In this document: positions 23,899 to 33,001 of the stretch, one piece after another | Numbering within the stretch: position 1 is the first letter of the stretch | Layout of the letters: each line of letters opens with the position of its first letter | From: Parvibaculum sp. | GTDB lineage: Bacteria > Pseudomonadota > Alphaproteobacteria > Parvibaculales > Parvibaculaceae | DNA: 52,354 nt | Assembly (NCBI GenBank): GCA_002694985.1 | Contig: NZNS01000004.1 | Location: 1 to 52,354 of the forward strand | Direction of reading: 5' to 3' | Made by a program: the position numbers and the translations under genes | The notes under the pieces: model-generated | Told to the model about the DNA's origin: nothing | What the model saw: only the letters and a program-made list of their open reading frames with translations | The model's database searches: none

Positions 23899-24668
23899 AC
23901 GTCTTCGCGATCATCGGGCGGGTGGTGCTCAGCACACTCGCCGAAATCGGCGCGCTGACGCGCTTCATCTGGCTTTCGGTGAGCCATGTCTTCCGGCCGC
24001 CCTTCTTCTGGCGGCTGGTGGCGCAGCAGATGCTCCGCATCGGCTATTTCTCGCTGCCGGTGGTGGCGCTGACGGCCTTCTTCACGGGCGGCGCGCTGGC
24101 GCTGCAAATCTATTATGGCGGCAACTCGCTCAATTCGGAGTCGATCGTCGCGACCATCGTCGCGCTCGGCATCACACGCGAACTCGGGCCCGTTCTCGGC
24201 GGGCTGATGGTGGCAGGCCGCGTCTCGGCTGCCATCGCCGCCGAACTCGGCACCATGCGCGTCACCGAACAGATCGACGCGCTGACGACGCTTTCGACAA
24301 ACCCGCATAAATATCTCGTGGTGCCGCGCGTGGTTGCCGCCGTCATCACGCTGCCGCTGCTCGTGTTCGTCGCCGACATCATCGGCATCATGGGCGGCTT
24401 TGTGGTGAGCACGGGCTCGCTCGACTTCAATGCGGGCGTCTACATCAAGAATACGGCGGACTTCCTGAAGTATGACGACGTGATGTCGGGCCTCATCAAG
24501 GCTGCGGTGTTCGGCTTCATCATTGCGACGATGGGCTGCTTTCACGGCTTCAACTCGAAGGGTGGCGCACAGGGCGTGGGCCGCGCGACGACAAACGCCG
24601 TGGTAACGGCCTCCATCCTGATCCTTGCGGCGAACTACGTCATGACGTCGCTGCTGTTTGCGAATTGA
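23895..24668 (+). CDS. mlaE: MlaE-family lipid ABC transporter permease
   Basis: A 257-residue integral membrane protein with about five helices and the MlaE signature: TAFFTGGALALQIY, GITRELGPVLGGLMVAGRVSAAIAAELGTMRVTEQIDAL (glutamates at the ATPase interface) and the ACFHG-like MGCFHGF motif near the C-terminus. In the Mla pathway this permease works with the MlaF ATPase and an MCE protein to move phospholipids between membranes. The GTG start overlaps the alr stop. No MCE-domain (MlaD) gene is nearby, so the substrate-binding partner must be encoded elsewhere. Confidence 0.92.
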   Translation: MNVFAIIGRVVLSTLAEIGALTRFIWLSVSHVFRPPFFWRLVAQQMLRIGYFSLPVVALTAFFTGGALALQIYYGGNSLNSESIVATIVALGITRELGPVLGGLMVAGRVSAAIAAELGTMRVTEQIDALTTLSTNPHKYLVVPRVVAAVITLPLLVFVADIIGIMGGFVVSTGSLDFNAGVYIKNTADFLKYDDVMSGLIKAAVFGFIIATMGCFHGFNSKGGAQGVGRATTNAVVTASILILAANYVMTSLLFAN

Positions 24669-24676
24669 GGCGGGCC

Positions 24677-25450
24677 ATGAGCGAAGCAAAAATCGAACTC
24701 AGGAACGTCCACAAGCGCTTCGGCAAGAAAGTCGTGCTGGACGGGATCAACCTGACCGTACCGAAGGGCGAGTCCCTCGTCGTGATCGGCGGCTCGGGTA
24801 CCGGCAAGTCGGTGATGATCAAATGTGTGCTCGGCATCATCCGGCCCGACAGCGGCGAGATTTTCGTCGACGGCAAGGACGTGCTGATGATGGATACGAG
24901 CGAGCGCGAAAAGGTTCTGCGCAAGTTCGGCATGCTGTTTCAGGGCGCCGCATTGTTCGACAGCCTGCCCGTCTGGGAGAATGTCGCCTTCGGCCTTATT
25001 CAGGGCCGCAAGATGAAGCGGAAACAGGCGAAGGACATCGCCATGGAGAAGCTGGCCAAGGTGGGCCTCGCCCCGGAAGTGGGCGAACTCTACCCGGCGG
25101 AGCTTTCAGGCGGCATGCAGAAGCGCGTCGGCCTCGCGCGCGCCATCGCGGCGGACCCGGAGATCATCTTCTTCGACGAACCGACGACGGGGCTCGACCC
25201 GATCATGGCGGATGTCATCAACGACCTGATCGTCGACAGCGTGAAAGATCTCGGCGCGACGACGCTTTCGATCACGCATGACATGGCGAGCGTACGCAAG
25301 ATCGCGGACAAGGTTGCCATGATCTACAAGGGCAAGATCATCTGGTCGGGCTCGCGCGCGGAAGTGGACAATAGCGGCAATGATTATGTCGAGCAGTTCA
25401 TCAACGGGCGCGCCGACGGGCCGATCCAGATGGAAGTGCTGAAGCCGTAA
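24677..25450 (+). CDS. mlaF: MlaF-family ABC transporter ATP-binding protein
   Basis: A 257-residue ABC ATPase with Walker A VIGGSGTGKSVMIKCVLG, Q-loop MLFQGAALFDSLPVWENVAF (the segment characteristic of MlaF/Ttg2A), signature AELSGGMQKRVGLARAIA, Walker B IIFFDEPTTGLDP and switch histidine SITHD. I chose the ATG at 24677, eight bases past the mlaE stop; an upstream TTG (24665) overlaps that stop. It pairs with MlaE to power phospholipid trafficking. An inverted-repeat element with a T-tract follows 18 bases after the stop. Confidence 0.93.
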   Translation: MSEAKIELRNVHKRFGKKVVLDGINLTVPKGESLVVIGGSGTGKSVMIKCVLGIIRPDSGEIFVDGKDVLMMDTSEREKVLRKFGMLFQGAALFDSLPVWENVAFGLIQGRKMKRKQAKDIAMEKLAKVGLAPEVGELYPAELSGGMQKRVGLARAIAADPEIIFFDEPTTGLDPIMADVINDLIVDSVKDLGATTLSITHDMASVRKIADKVAMIYKGKIIWSGSRAEVDNSGNDYVEQFINGRADGPIQMEVLKP

Positions 25451-25467
25451 GGGGTTCACTCCACGAC

Positions 25468-25580
25468 CGTCATTGCGAGCGACCGCAAGGGAGCGAAGCA
25501 ATCCAGGAGCCACAGGCTCAGCGTTTGCCGCCCCTGGATTGCTTCGTCGGCTTCGCCTCCTCGCAATGACGTATTTTTTT
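25468..25580 (+). repeat. Long imperfect inverted repeat with T-tract (dispersed repeat / terminator)
   Basis: A left arm of about 40 bases (25468-25507) starting CGTCATTGCGAGCGACCGCA and a right arm (25533-25571) ending CTCCTCGCAATGACG are complementary with few mismatches, around a 25-base loop. This is the familiar CGTCATTGCGAGCGAA...GAAGCAATCCAG type of dispersed repeat of proteobacterial genomes. A run of Ts follows (25573-25580), so it can also act as a terminator between mlaF and radA. Confidence 0.75.
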
Positions 25581-25600
25581 TGAAAGGCAAACACGACACC

Positions 25601-27019
25601 ATGGCCCGCCAATCCCGCACCTTCGTCTGCCAGTCCTGCGGCGCGGTGACATCGCGCTGGGCGGGGCGTTGCGAAGCTTGCGGCGAGTGGAACACCATCG
25701 TCGAGGAAGCGGGTGCGGCCGGCGGCGTGGGCGCGGGGCCAGCCGCGAAGACGCTGCAGGGCAAGGGCCGCAAAATCGAACTCGTGGAAATGAGCGGCGA
25801 AAGTGCGGAGCCGCCGCGTTATGTGACCGGCGTCGGCGAGTTCGACCGGGTGACGGGCGGCGGGCTCGTGCCCGGCTCCGCCCTGCTCGTTGGTGGCGAC
25901 CCCGGCATCGGCAAATCGACGCTGCTCTTGCAGGCGATGGCGGCGCTCGCGAACAAGGGCCATTCGGTCGTCTACATCTCGGGCGAAGAAGCGATTGCGC
26001 AGGTGCGGATGCGCGCACGCAGGCTCGGCCTCGCCGAAGCGCCGGTACAGCTCGGCGCGGAGACGAATCTCAAGGACATCATCGGGACGCTGGAAGGCCG
26101 ACAAGCACCGGACGCTGTCGTCATCGATTCCATCCAGACCATGTGGGCGGACAATCTGGACAGCGCCCCCGGCACCGTTTCCCAGGTGCGGGCTTCGGCG
26201 CAGGAGCTGGTGCGCTTTGCCAAGAAGAGCAATACGGCGGTCATTCTGGTCGGCCATGTGACCAAGGAAGGCCAGATCGCGGGGCCGCGCGTGGTCGAGC
26301 ATATGGTCGACGCCGTGATCTATTTCGAGGGCGAGCGCGGACACCAGTTCCGCATCCTGCGCGCGGTGAAAAACCGCTTCGGGCCCGCGAACGAGATCGG
26401 CGTGTTCGAGATGGGCGAGCTGGGACTGGCCGAAGTGCCGAACCCTTCCGCGCTCTTCCTCGGCGAACGCGACGGGGGCACGAGCGGCTCGGCGGTTTTC
26501 GCCGGGATCGAGGGAACGCGGCCCGTACTCGTCGAAATACAGGCGCTGACGGCGCAAAGCACGCTCGGCACACCGCGGCGCGCGGTTGTCGGCTGGGACA
26601 GCGGACGGCTCTCGATGGTGCTGGCGGTGCTCGAAGCGCGATGCGGCCTCTCGCTTGCTGGCCAGGACGTTTACCTCAATGTGGCGGGCGGGCTGCGAAT
26701 CAACGAGCCAGCCGCAGACCTTTCCGTGGCGGCGGCGCTGATTTCCTCGATCACCGGAACGCCGCTTCCCAGCGACTGCGTGATCTTTGGCGAAATCAGC
26801 CTGTCAGGCGCGGTGCGGCCCGTGAGCCAGATGGATGCGAGGCTGAAAGAGGCGGAAAAGCTCGGCTTTACGCGGGCAATCCTGCCCGGCGGTGCAGGCA
26901 AAAGCCGCAGCGGGGCGGGGCTGAAATTCACGGAAATTTCGGATCTCGCGGGTCTTATCGCCTGCCTGGCGACGGAAGAGCAAAAGGGCTCGAAGAGACG
27001 CCGCGACGGGGATATGTGA
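25601..27019 (+). CDS. radA: DNA repair protein RadA
   Basis: A 472-residue protein. The N-terminal C4 zinc finger is CQSCGAVTSRWAGRCEACGEW. The RecA-like ATPase has Walker A VGGDPGIGKSTLLLQ near residue 95, the RadA-specific KNRFG motif (VKNRFGPANEIGVF) and a C-terminal LonP-like domain with VDAY-type VYLNVAGGLRINEPAADL. RadA (Sms) promotes branch migration in recombination. The ATG at 25601, directly before the zinc finger, is preferred to an upstream TTG (25580). It heads a radA-cvpA-purF run. Confidence 0.95.
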   Translation: MARQSRTFVCQSCGAVTSRWAGRCEACGEWNTIVEEAGAAGGVGAGPAAKTLQGKGRKIELVEMSGESAEPPRYVTGVGEFDRVTGGGLVPGSALLVGGDPGIGKSTLLLQAMAALANKGHSVVYISGEEAIAQVRMRARRLGLAEAPVQLGAETNLKDIIGTLEGRQAPDAVVIDSIQTMWADNLDSAPGTVSQVRASAQELVRFAKKSNTAVILVGHVTKEGQIAGPRVVEHMVDAVIYFEGERGHQFRILRAVKNRFGPANEIGVFEMGELGLAEVPNPSALFLGERDGGTSGSAVFAGIEGTRPVLVEIQALTAQSTLGTPRRAVVGWDSGRLSMVLAVLEARCGLSLAGQDVYLNVAGGLRINEPAADLSVAAALISSITGTPLPSDCVIFGEISLSGAVRPVSQMDARLKEAEKLGFTRAILPGGAGKSRSGAGLKFTEISDLAGLIACLATEEQKGSKRRRDGDM

Positions 27020-27050
27020 TAGAATTGGATTGGGTTTCCAGGAGAGAGTT

Positions 27051-27743
27051 TTGACGCTTTTCGACCTCATCGTCATTGGCGTGTTGCTGGTTTCCAGCGT
27101 GCTGGCGCTGTTGCGCGGTTTTACCAGTGAAGTGCTGTCGATCATCGCATGGGTGGTTGGCGCCCTTGCAGCGCTGTGGCTCTTTCCCTATCTAACGCCG
27201 GTATTAGGCGATGTGATATCGCCGCCTTGGCTTGCGGCCGTGATTGCCGCCGTCGGCATCTTCGTCGTTGCCTATGCGGTCTGCGCGGCCCTGACCTCGC
27301 GCTGGACCGGCGGGCTGATGGACCTGCATGAACGCGCGGAGCTTCTGGACCGGACGCTCGGCTTCATTTTCGGACTGGCGCGCGGCCTGCTGATCGTGAC
27401 CATCGCCTATCTCTTCTTCGCCTGGCTGGTGCCCGACCCCGACGACCAGCCGGACTGGATCCGCAACGCAAAGACCCGGCCCACCATCGAGAACACGGCC
27501 GCCCTGCTCTTTTCGCTGGCGCCGGAACCCGGCAATGGCACCACGAAGCAGCAGACGAGAGAGCCGGTCAGCCCGGCTCCCCGGCAGAGCGCCCCGACGC
27601 CGCGTCAAGACGCCGCGCCCGCCCCGGCAGCGCCGCGCCAGACCGTCCCCGATTCCGGCGCTGACACGGAGAAGGCGCCGGGGTATAACCCGTCCGAACG
27701 CAGGGGGCTCGACCGCCTGTTCGAGAACACGACCGGGGAGTAG
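27051..27743 (+). CDS. cvpA: CvpA family membrane protein
   Basis: A 230-residue protein with four hydrophobic helices in the first 120 residues and the CvpA motif LLRGFTSEVLSIIAWVVGAL. The middle has LDRTLGFIFGLARGLLIV. The C-terminal 80 residues are rich in Pro, Ala and Gln and probably disordered, ending SERRGLDRLFENTTGE, a tail common in alphaproteobacterial CvpA. I chose the TTG at 27051 because AGGAGAG lies about six bases before it. It is immediately followed by purF, the same pairing as in Escherichia coli. The biochemical role is unclear; the family is linked to colicin V production and envelope stress. Confidence 0.88.
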   Translation: MTLFDLIVIGVLLVSSVLALLRGFTSEVLSIIAWVVGALAALWLFPYLTPVLGDVISPPWLAAVIAAVGIFVVAYAVCAALTSRWTGGLMDLHERAELLDRTLGFIFGLARGLLIVTIAYLFFAWLVPDPDDQPDWIRNAKTRPTIENTAALLFSLAPEPGNGTTKQQTREPVSPAPRQSAPTPRQDAAPAPAAPRQTVPDSGADTEKAPGYNPSERRGLDRLFENTTGE

Positions 27744-29306
27744 ATGTCCGCTTTTTCTGGAGTCCCAGCGATGTCCGACCAGATGCAGCTCGATCTCTCC
27801 GCGCCCGAAACGGCGCGAAAAGCGGCGGACGAATGTTTTTCCCTGACCGACGATGAAATGCACGACGACAAGCTGCGCGATGAATGCGGCGTCTTCGGCG
27901 TGTTCGGGCATCCCGATGCGGCAGCGCTGACCGCGCTTGGCCTTCATGCGCTCCAGCATCGCGGACAGGAGGCGGCGGGCATCGTCGCCTATGATGGCGA
28001 GCACTTCCATTCGGAACGCCGGCTCGGCCTTGTCGGCGACCACTTCTCGTCCGCCAAGATGATCGACAGGTTGCAGGGCGAAATGGCCATCGGCCATGTG
28101 CGCTACTCGACGACGGGCGAAACGATCCTGCGCAACGTGCAGCCGCTGTTTGCCGACCTCTGGGGCGGCGGCTTCGCGGTTGCGCATAATGGCAATCTCA
28201 CCAACGCGATCACGCTGCGCAACGACCTTGTGCGCGATGGCGCGATCTTCCAGTCGACCTCCGACACGGAAACCATCTTGCAGCTCGTCGCGCGGAGCCG
28301 GAAGCCGCGCGTGATGGAGCGCTTCGTGGATGCGCTTGCCCAAATCCAGGGCGCCTATGCGCTGGTGGCGCTGACCAACAAGAAACTCATTGGCGCGCGC
28401 GACCCGCTGGGCATTCGCCCGCTGGTGCTGGGCGAACTTCAGGGAGCGCCGATCTTCGCCTCGGAGACAGTGGCGCTCGACATCATCGGCGCGACCTTCG
28501 TGCGCGAGGTGGAGCCCGGCGAAATCGTTCTCTGCACACGCGAGGATGGCGAGATCAAGATCGAGTCCATTCGCCCCTTCCCCGAGCAGCCGGTGCGGCC
28601 TTGCGTGTTCGAATATATCTATTTCGCGCGGCCGGACAGCATCGTGGGCGGCAAGAGCGTCTACAATGTCCGCAAGCGGCTCGGCCAGGAACTCGCGCAG
28701 GAATCCGGCGTGGAGGCCGATGTGGTGATCCCGGTGCCGGATTCGGGTGTGCCCGCCGCCATCGGCTATGCGGCGGAAAGCGGCGTGCCCTTCGAGCTCG
28801 GCATTATCCGCAATCATTATGTGGGGCGGACCTTCATCGAACCGACGCAGCATATCCGCCAGCTTGGGGTGAAGCTCAAACACAATGCGAACCGCGCCAT
28901 CGTGGAAGGCAAGCGGATCATCCTCGTCGATGACAGCGTGGTGCGCGGCACAACCTCGATCAAGATCGTGAAGATGATGTATGAGGCGGGCGCGAAGGAA
29001 GTGCATCTGCGCGTGGCGAGCCCGCCGATCACACATTCCGACTTCTATGGCATCGACACGCCGGAGCGCGAGCAGCTTCTTGCCTCCAACTACGATCTCG
29101 AAGGTATGCGCGCCTATATCGGCGTGGACAGCCTTGCCTTCATCTCCGTGGACGGGCTCTATCGCGCGATGGGCTTCAACCATCGCGACGATCAGAACCC
29201 GCAGCTCACGGATCATTGTTTCACCGGCGACTATCCGACGCCGCTGGTCGACCGCGACGGCGAAAAGCGGACAAGTCAGCTATCGCTTCTCGCCGAAATC
29301 GCCTGA
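27744..29306 (+). CDS. purF: Amidophosphoribosyltransferase
   Basis: A 520-residue enzyme that makes phosphoribosylamine from PRPP and glutamine, the first step of purine synthesis. An N-terminal stretch of about 48 residues precedes the catalytic cysteine of DECGVFGVFGH, so a propeptide would have to be removed to expose it. The glutaminase domain has LHALQHRGQEAAGIV, GHVRYSTTGE and AHNGNL, and the PRTase domain has ILVDDSVVRGTTS. The ATG abuts the cvpA stop; a second ATG nine codons later is possible. The SDR gene follows 13 bases downstream. Confidence 0.95.
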   Translation: MSAFSGVPAMSDQMQLDLSAPETARKAADECFSLTDDEMHDDKLRDECGVFGVFGHPDAAALTALGLHALQHRGQEAAGIVAYDGEHFHSERRLGLVGDHFSSAKMIDRLQGEMAIGHVRYSTTGETILRNVQPLFADLWGGGFAVAHNGNLTNAITLRNDLVRDGAIFQSTSDTETILQLVARSRKPRVMERFVDALAQIQGAYALVALTNKKLIGARDPLGIRPLVLGELQGAPIFASETVALDIIGATFVREVEPGEIVLCTREDGEIKIESIRPFPEQPVRPCVFEYIYFARPDSIVGGKSVYNVRKRLGQELAQESGVEADVVIPVPDSGVPAAIGYAAESGVPFELGIIRNHYVGRTFIEPTQHIRQLGVKLKHNANRAIVEGKRIILVDDSVVRGTTSIKIVKMMYEAGAKEVHLRVASPPITHSDFYGIDTPEREQLLASNYDLEGMRAYIGVDSLAFISVDGLYRAMGFNHRDDQNPQLTDHCFTGDYPTPLVDRDGEKRTSQLSLLAEIA

Positions 29307-29319
29307 CGGGAACCCTTGA

Positions 29320-30039
29320 ATGAGCGGACGTTTGCAGGATCGCCTAGCGGTCATCACCGGCGCATCGCGCGGCATCGGGCGCGCGGTGGCGCTTGGCATG
29401 GCGGCGGAAGGTGCGCATGTAATCCTCGTTGCGCGCACCGTTGGCGCACTTGAGGAAGTGGACGACGAAATCCGCAAGGTCGGCGGCAAGGCAACGCTGG
29501 TGCCCTTCGACCTGACGGACCTGCCGGCCATCGACCGGCTCGGCGCGAACATCTTCGAACGCTGGGGCAAGCTCGACGTGTTCGTCGGCAATGCAGGCAT
29601 GCTCGGCACATTGACGCCGCTCTCCCACATGGAGCCGAAGGACTGGGACAAGACACTCGCTGTCAATGTGACCGCGAACTGGCGGATGATCCGCTCCTTC
29701 GAGCCGCTGCTGAAGCGCTCCGACGCAGGACGTGCGATCTTCGTGACCTCCGGCGCGGCGCACAAGTGCAAGCCCTATTGGGGCGGTTACTCGATCACCA
29801 AGGCGGCGCTCGACGCGATGATGAAGACCTGGGCGGCGGAAGTCGAGAAATCGCCGATCCGCGTGAACTCGATCAGTCCCGGCCCGACGCGCACCGCGAT
29901 GCGCAAGAAGGCCATGCCGGGCGAAGATCCCACGACGCTGACGAAGCCGGCCGACCTCGTTCCGCTGTTCATCGAACTCGCCCTGCCCTCCTGCACGAAG
30001 CACGGCGAGATCATCGAATATGCCAAGATGAAGGCCTAG
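29320..30039 (+). CDS. Short-chain dehydrogenase/reductase
   Basis: A 239-residue classical SDR with ITGASRGIGRAVALG as nucleotide loop, FVGNAGMLGTL, an active-site serine in FVTSGAAHK and catalytic YSITKAALDAMM. An Arg-rather-than-Asp pattern after strand two (VARTVGAL) suggests NADP. The substrate is unknown. It follows purF by 13 bases and is likely co-transcribed, a conserved but functionally unexplained neighbourhood in alphaproteobacteria. It converges on der across a 94-base gap. Confidence 0.88.
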   Translation: MSGRLQDRLAVITGASRGIGRAVALGMAAEGAHVILVARTVGALEEVDDEIRKVGGKATLVPFDLTDLPAIDRLGANIFERWGKLDVFVGNAGMLGTLTPLSHMEPKDWDKTLAVNVTANWRMIRSFEPLLKRSDAGRAIFVTSGAAHKCKPYWGGYSITKAALDAMMKTWAAEVEKSPIRVNSISPGPTRTAMRKKAMPGEDPTTLTKPADLVPLFIELALPSCTKHGEIIEYAKMKA

Positions 30040-30133
30040 TTTTCGAGGGAGCTTCCTTCCCGTCTTTTCGTTCTCCGAGGGGAAGCAGATGACGTCGGCC
30101 GTCGAGAAAATTCTCACCGAAGACTGAGAGGCG

Positions 30134-31597
30134 TCAGTTGTTCCGCTTCTTCTTTCCGGCATAGGGGTTCTTGCCCTTGCGCATGAAAAGCCGGATAGGC
30201 ACGCCGGGCAGATCGAAGGTTTCGCGCAGCGCGTTCACGAGATAGCGGCGGTAGGAGGTCGGCACATCGTCGGCACGGCTGGAGAAGACGGCGAAAGTCG
30301 GCGGCCGGGACTTCACCTGCGACATGTATTTGAGATTTACCGGGCGGCCCTTCGCGGCGGGCGGCTGGTGGCGGGACACGGCCTCCGTCAGCCAGCGGTT
30401 GAGACGCGCCGTCGGCACACGCGCATTCCACAAGGTATGGACACGCTCGATGGCGGGCATGAGCTTGTCCACGCCCCTGCCCGTCAAGGCCGAGAAGGTG
30501 ACGATGGGTACACCGCGGATCTGCGGCAGAAGGCGCTCCAGCTCTTCCTTGAGCATACGCAGCACTTCCTGCGGCTCCTCGACCCGGTCCCATTTATTGA
30601 CGGCGATGATGAGGCCGCGGCCTTCCTGTTCGACGAGATCGGCGATGTGCAAATCCTGACGTTCGAATGCCTGCGTTGCATCGAGGAGGACGACGGCAAC
30701 TTCGGCAAAGCGGACGGCGCGAAGCGTATCGGCGACGGAAAGCTTTTCGAGCTTCGCGGTCACCCGGGCGCGGCGGCGCATACCGGCTGTGTCCCAGAGC
30801 TTCACGCGGCGGCCGCGCCACTCCCACTCGATGCCGATGCTGTCGCGCGTGATGCCCGCCTCGGGGCCGGTCAGCATCCGGTCTTCGCCGAGAAGCTGGT
30901 TCACGAGGGTCGACTTGCCGACATTCGGGCGGCCGACAAAGGCAATGCGGAGCGGCGCTTCGAGGTCCGGTTCATAGGGGGCGTCGGGATCGAAGCCTTC
31001 GGCGACTTCGGCTTCCGCGGCCAGCGCATCGTCGAGCGCCTGTTCGGCCTCGCTCTCCTCCAACCCTTTCGCAAATTCGGCCAGGGCGTCGTAGAGGTCG
31101 GAAAGGCCTTCGCCATGTTCGGCGGAAAGCGGCAGCGGCGCGCCGAGGCCCAGCTCGTAAGCCTCCATACGGCCCGACTGGCCCGCCCCGCCCTCGCACT
31201 TGTTGGCGGCGAGGATGACCGGCGTCGGCGACTTGCGGAGGATCTGGGAAAAGCGGCTGTCGAGCGGGGTCACGCCCGCACGCGCATCGATGAGGAAGAG
31301 GCAGACATCCGCTTCGGCGACGGCAAGCTCTGTCTGGCGACGCATGCGCGCCTCAAGGCTGTCGCCGCTCGCTTCTTCGAGGCCAGCCGTGTCGATGACG
31401 GTGAAAAAGAGATCGCCAAGCTGCGCATCGCCTTCACGCCGGTCGCGCGTGACGCCCGGCGTATCGTCGACCAATGCGAGCTTGCGGCCCACGAGCCTGT
31501 TGAACAGGGTGGACTTGCCGACATTGGGCCGTCCAACAATGGCGACCTTGAATGACACTTTATGCGGCCCTTCTGATGCCGTTTTACGAGAGCTCAT
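30134..31597 (-). CDS. der: Ribosome-assembly GTPase Der (EngA)
   Basis: A 487-residue tandem GTPase. Each half begins [10 protein letters not shown] (first near residue 21, second about 200 residues later), with DTAGLEEA and [11 protein letters not shown] as the two G3 motifs and NKCE and NKWD as G4. The first G4 has Glu in place of Asp, which is common in this group. The C-terminal KH-like domain has [14 protein letters not shown] and ends in basic GKKKRNN. Der acts in 50S subunit maturation. Between the two GTPase domains is an acidic linker. A GTG 13 codons downstream is an alternative start. It ends a yfgM-bamB-der order conserved with enterobacteria. Confidence 0.95.
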   Translation of the reverse strand: MSSRKTASEGPHKVSFKVAIVGRPNVGKSTLFNRLVGRKLALVDDTPGVTRDRREGDAQLGDLFFTVIDTAGLEEASGDSLEARMRRQTELAVAEADVCLFLIDARAGVTPLDSRFSQILRKSPTPVILAANKCEGGAGQSGRMEAYELGLGAPLPLSAEHGEGLSDLYDALAEFAKGLEESEAEQALDDALAAEAEVAEGFDPDAPYEPDLEAPLRIAFVGRPNVGKSTLVNQLLGEDRMLTGPEAGITRDSIGIEWEWRGRRVKLWDTAGMRRRARVTAKLEKLSVADTLRAVRFAEVAVVLLDATQAFERQDLHIADLVEQEGRGLIIAVNKWDRVEEPQEVLRMLKEELERLLPQIRGVPIVTFSALTGRGVDKLMPAIERVHTLWNARVPTARLNRWLTEAVSRHQPPAAKGRPVNLKYMSQVKSRPPTFAVFSSRADDVPTSYRRYLVNALRETFDLPGVPIRLFMRKGKNPYAGKKKRNN

Positions 31598-31624
31598 GCT
31601 CTTCGCGGGTCGCGAAAGCCGCCC

Positions 31625-33001
31625 TTACTTCAACGCGATGAGCGAGGCTGAGTCCGTCAGAATATAGAGCGTTTCGTCGGCGACAACCGGCGCAATCAGC
31701 ACATCGTCCGGCAGATCGATGCGACCGAGAATTTCGCCGGTATAGGGCGAGACGGAGGTCGCATCGCCGGTGGACGAAACAAGGATGAGACGATCGCTCA
31801 CAAGCACAGGCCCGGACCAGACGATGGGGTCTTCCCTGTCTTCAGGGTCTTCCCAGCGCGGCATGGGCGTAATCCAGCGGATGCGGCCATCGCGGCGCGA
31901 AATCGCGACGAGTTCTTCCGAATTGGTGATGAGGTAGAGATAGTCGCCCGCGACCCAAGGCGTCTGCACGCCGCCGATATCACGCGTCCAGGCGCGCTCG
32001 CCGGTGCGCAGATCGATGGAGACCATGCGGCCGGAATGGCTGATCGCGAAAACGCGGTCACGGTCGATGACGGGACGACCTGCAATGTCATTCAGCTCGC
32101 TGAGCGAGGTGAGCCTACCGGTGCGGTTGAGCGAGTCGCTCCAGACCGGGGTGCCGTTCGCGACGCGCAGCGCCACGAGTTCGCCCGAGGAATAGGGAGA
32201 GATGACAACGGAGCCCGCAACGGCGGGGCTCGGCGAGCTGAGGATGCCCGCGCTTTCGACGATACCGCGATGGCGCCAGAGCACTTCGCCCGTTTCCTGC
32301 GCGAAGGCGATGGTCTGGTTGTCCGCCGTGACAGCAAAAACGCGGCCGCCATTGGCAGTGGGCGCAGCACGAAAAGGCTCACCAAGGGTCTGCGTCCAGA
32401 CGATAGCACCACTGGCCGCGTCAAGCCCGTGGCCGGTGCCGAAGCCGGTCACGACGAAAATCTTGCCATTGTCGAAGGCGACACCGCCGCCCCGGCCTTC
32501 ATCGGCATCTTCACCTTCAGGCACTAGGTCGGTTTCCCATAGCCGCTTGCCGGTCTTCCGATCGAAGGCACGGACCGTCGACTCGGCATCGAGCACAAAT
32601 ATCTTGCCATCCGCAATGACGGGCGAAGCGGTGAGCTGGGCGACGCGGTCCGAGCCTGCACCGGCATCCACCGACCAGAGGCGATCCAGCGGGCCGGGAG
32701 CCGCAAGATGATAATTCGCGTTGTCCGGGGAACCGCCGGGCTGCGGCCAGTCCGGATTCACATAAGGCTGGGGCAGGATGACGAGTTCATCGGCGATGGC
32801 GGGGTCGACCTCAAGGGTCGAGCCTAGCTCCATGACCGAGAGACGCTTACCGGGCAGCACCGTCTTGTCTTCGGATGTGAACATCCCCGTCACGCTATCG
32901 CAACCTGCAAGTGTACCGAATGCGAGGGCGACCATCGCCACGCGCAGGAGGGTTCCGCTTTTGCGCGCCGCAACCGACATGAATTCCGCCGTCATCGCCA
33001 T
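31625..33001 (-). CDS. bamB: BamB-like PQQ-repeat outer-membrane lipoprotein
   Basis: A 458-residue protein with a hydrophobic signal (about 17-33) ending in lipobox LAGC, acylation at Cys34. Repeated beta-propeller blades of the PQQ type follow, such as GKIFVLDAESTVRAFDRKTG, GEVLWRHRGIVESAG and RDGRIRWITPMP. BamB is a scaffold lipoprotein of the outer-membrane protein assembly machine. The position between yfgM-like and der genes matches the BamB locus elsewhere. The start overlaps the upstream stop by one base (TAATG). Sequence identity to known BamB is modest, so the call leans on architecture and context. Confidence 0.85.
   Translation of the reverse strand: MAMTAEFMSVAARKSGTLLRVAMVALAFGTLAGCDSVTGMFTSEDKTVLPGKRLSVMELGSTLEVDPAIADELVILPQPYVNPDWPQPGGSPDNANYHLAAPGPLDRLWSVDAGAGSDRVAQLTASPVIADGKIFVLDAESTVRAFDRKTGKRLWETDLVPEGEDADEGRGGGVAFDNGKIFVVTGFGTGHGLDAASGAIVWTQTLGEPFRAAPTANGGRVFAVTADNQTIAFAQETGEVLWRHRGIVESAGILSSPSPAVAGSVVISPYSSGELVALRVANGTPVWSDSLNRTGRLTSLSELNDIAGRPVIDRDRVFAISHSGRMVSIDLRTGERAWTRDIGGVQTPWVAGDYLYLITNSEELVAISRRDGRIRWITPMPRWEDPEDREDPIVWSGPVLVSDRLILVSSTGDATSVSPYTGEILGRIDLPDDVLIAPVVADETLYILTDSASLIALK

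Noticed and set aside
27204..29216. A 670-codon open frame on the minus strand across cvpA and purF
   Set aside because: It is antisense to two well-recognised genes. High GC at third positions leaves the opposite strand free of stops, and its translation is His/Arg-rich with no recognisable domain.
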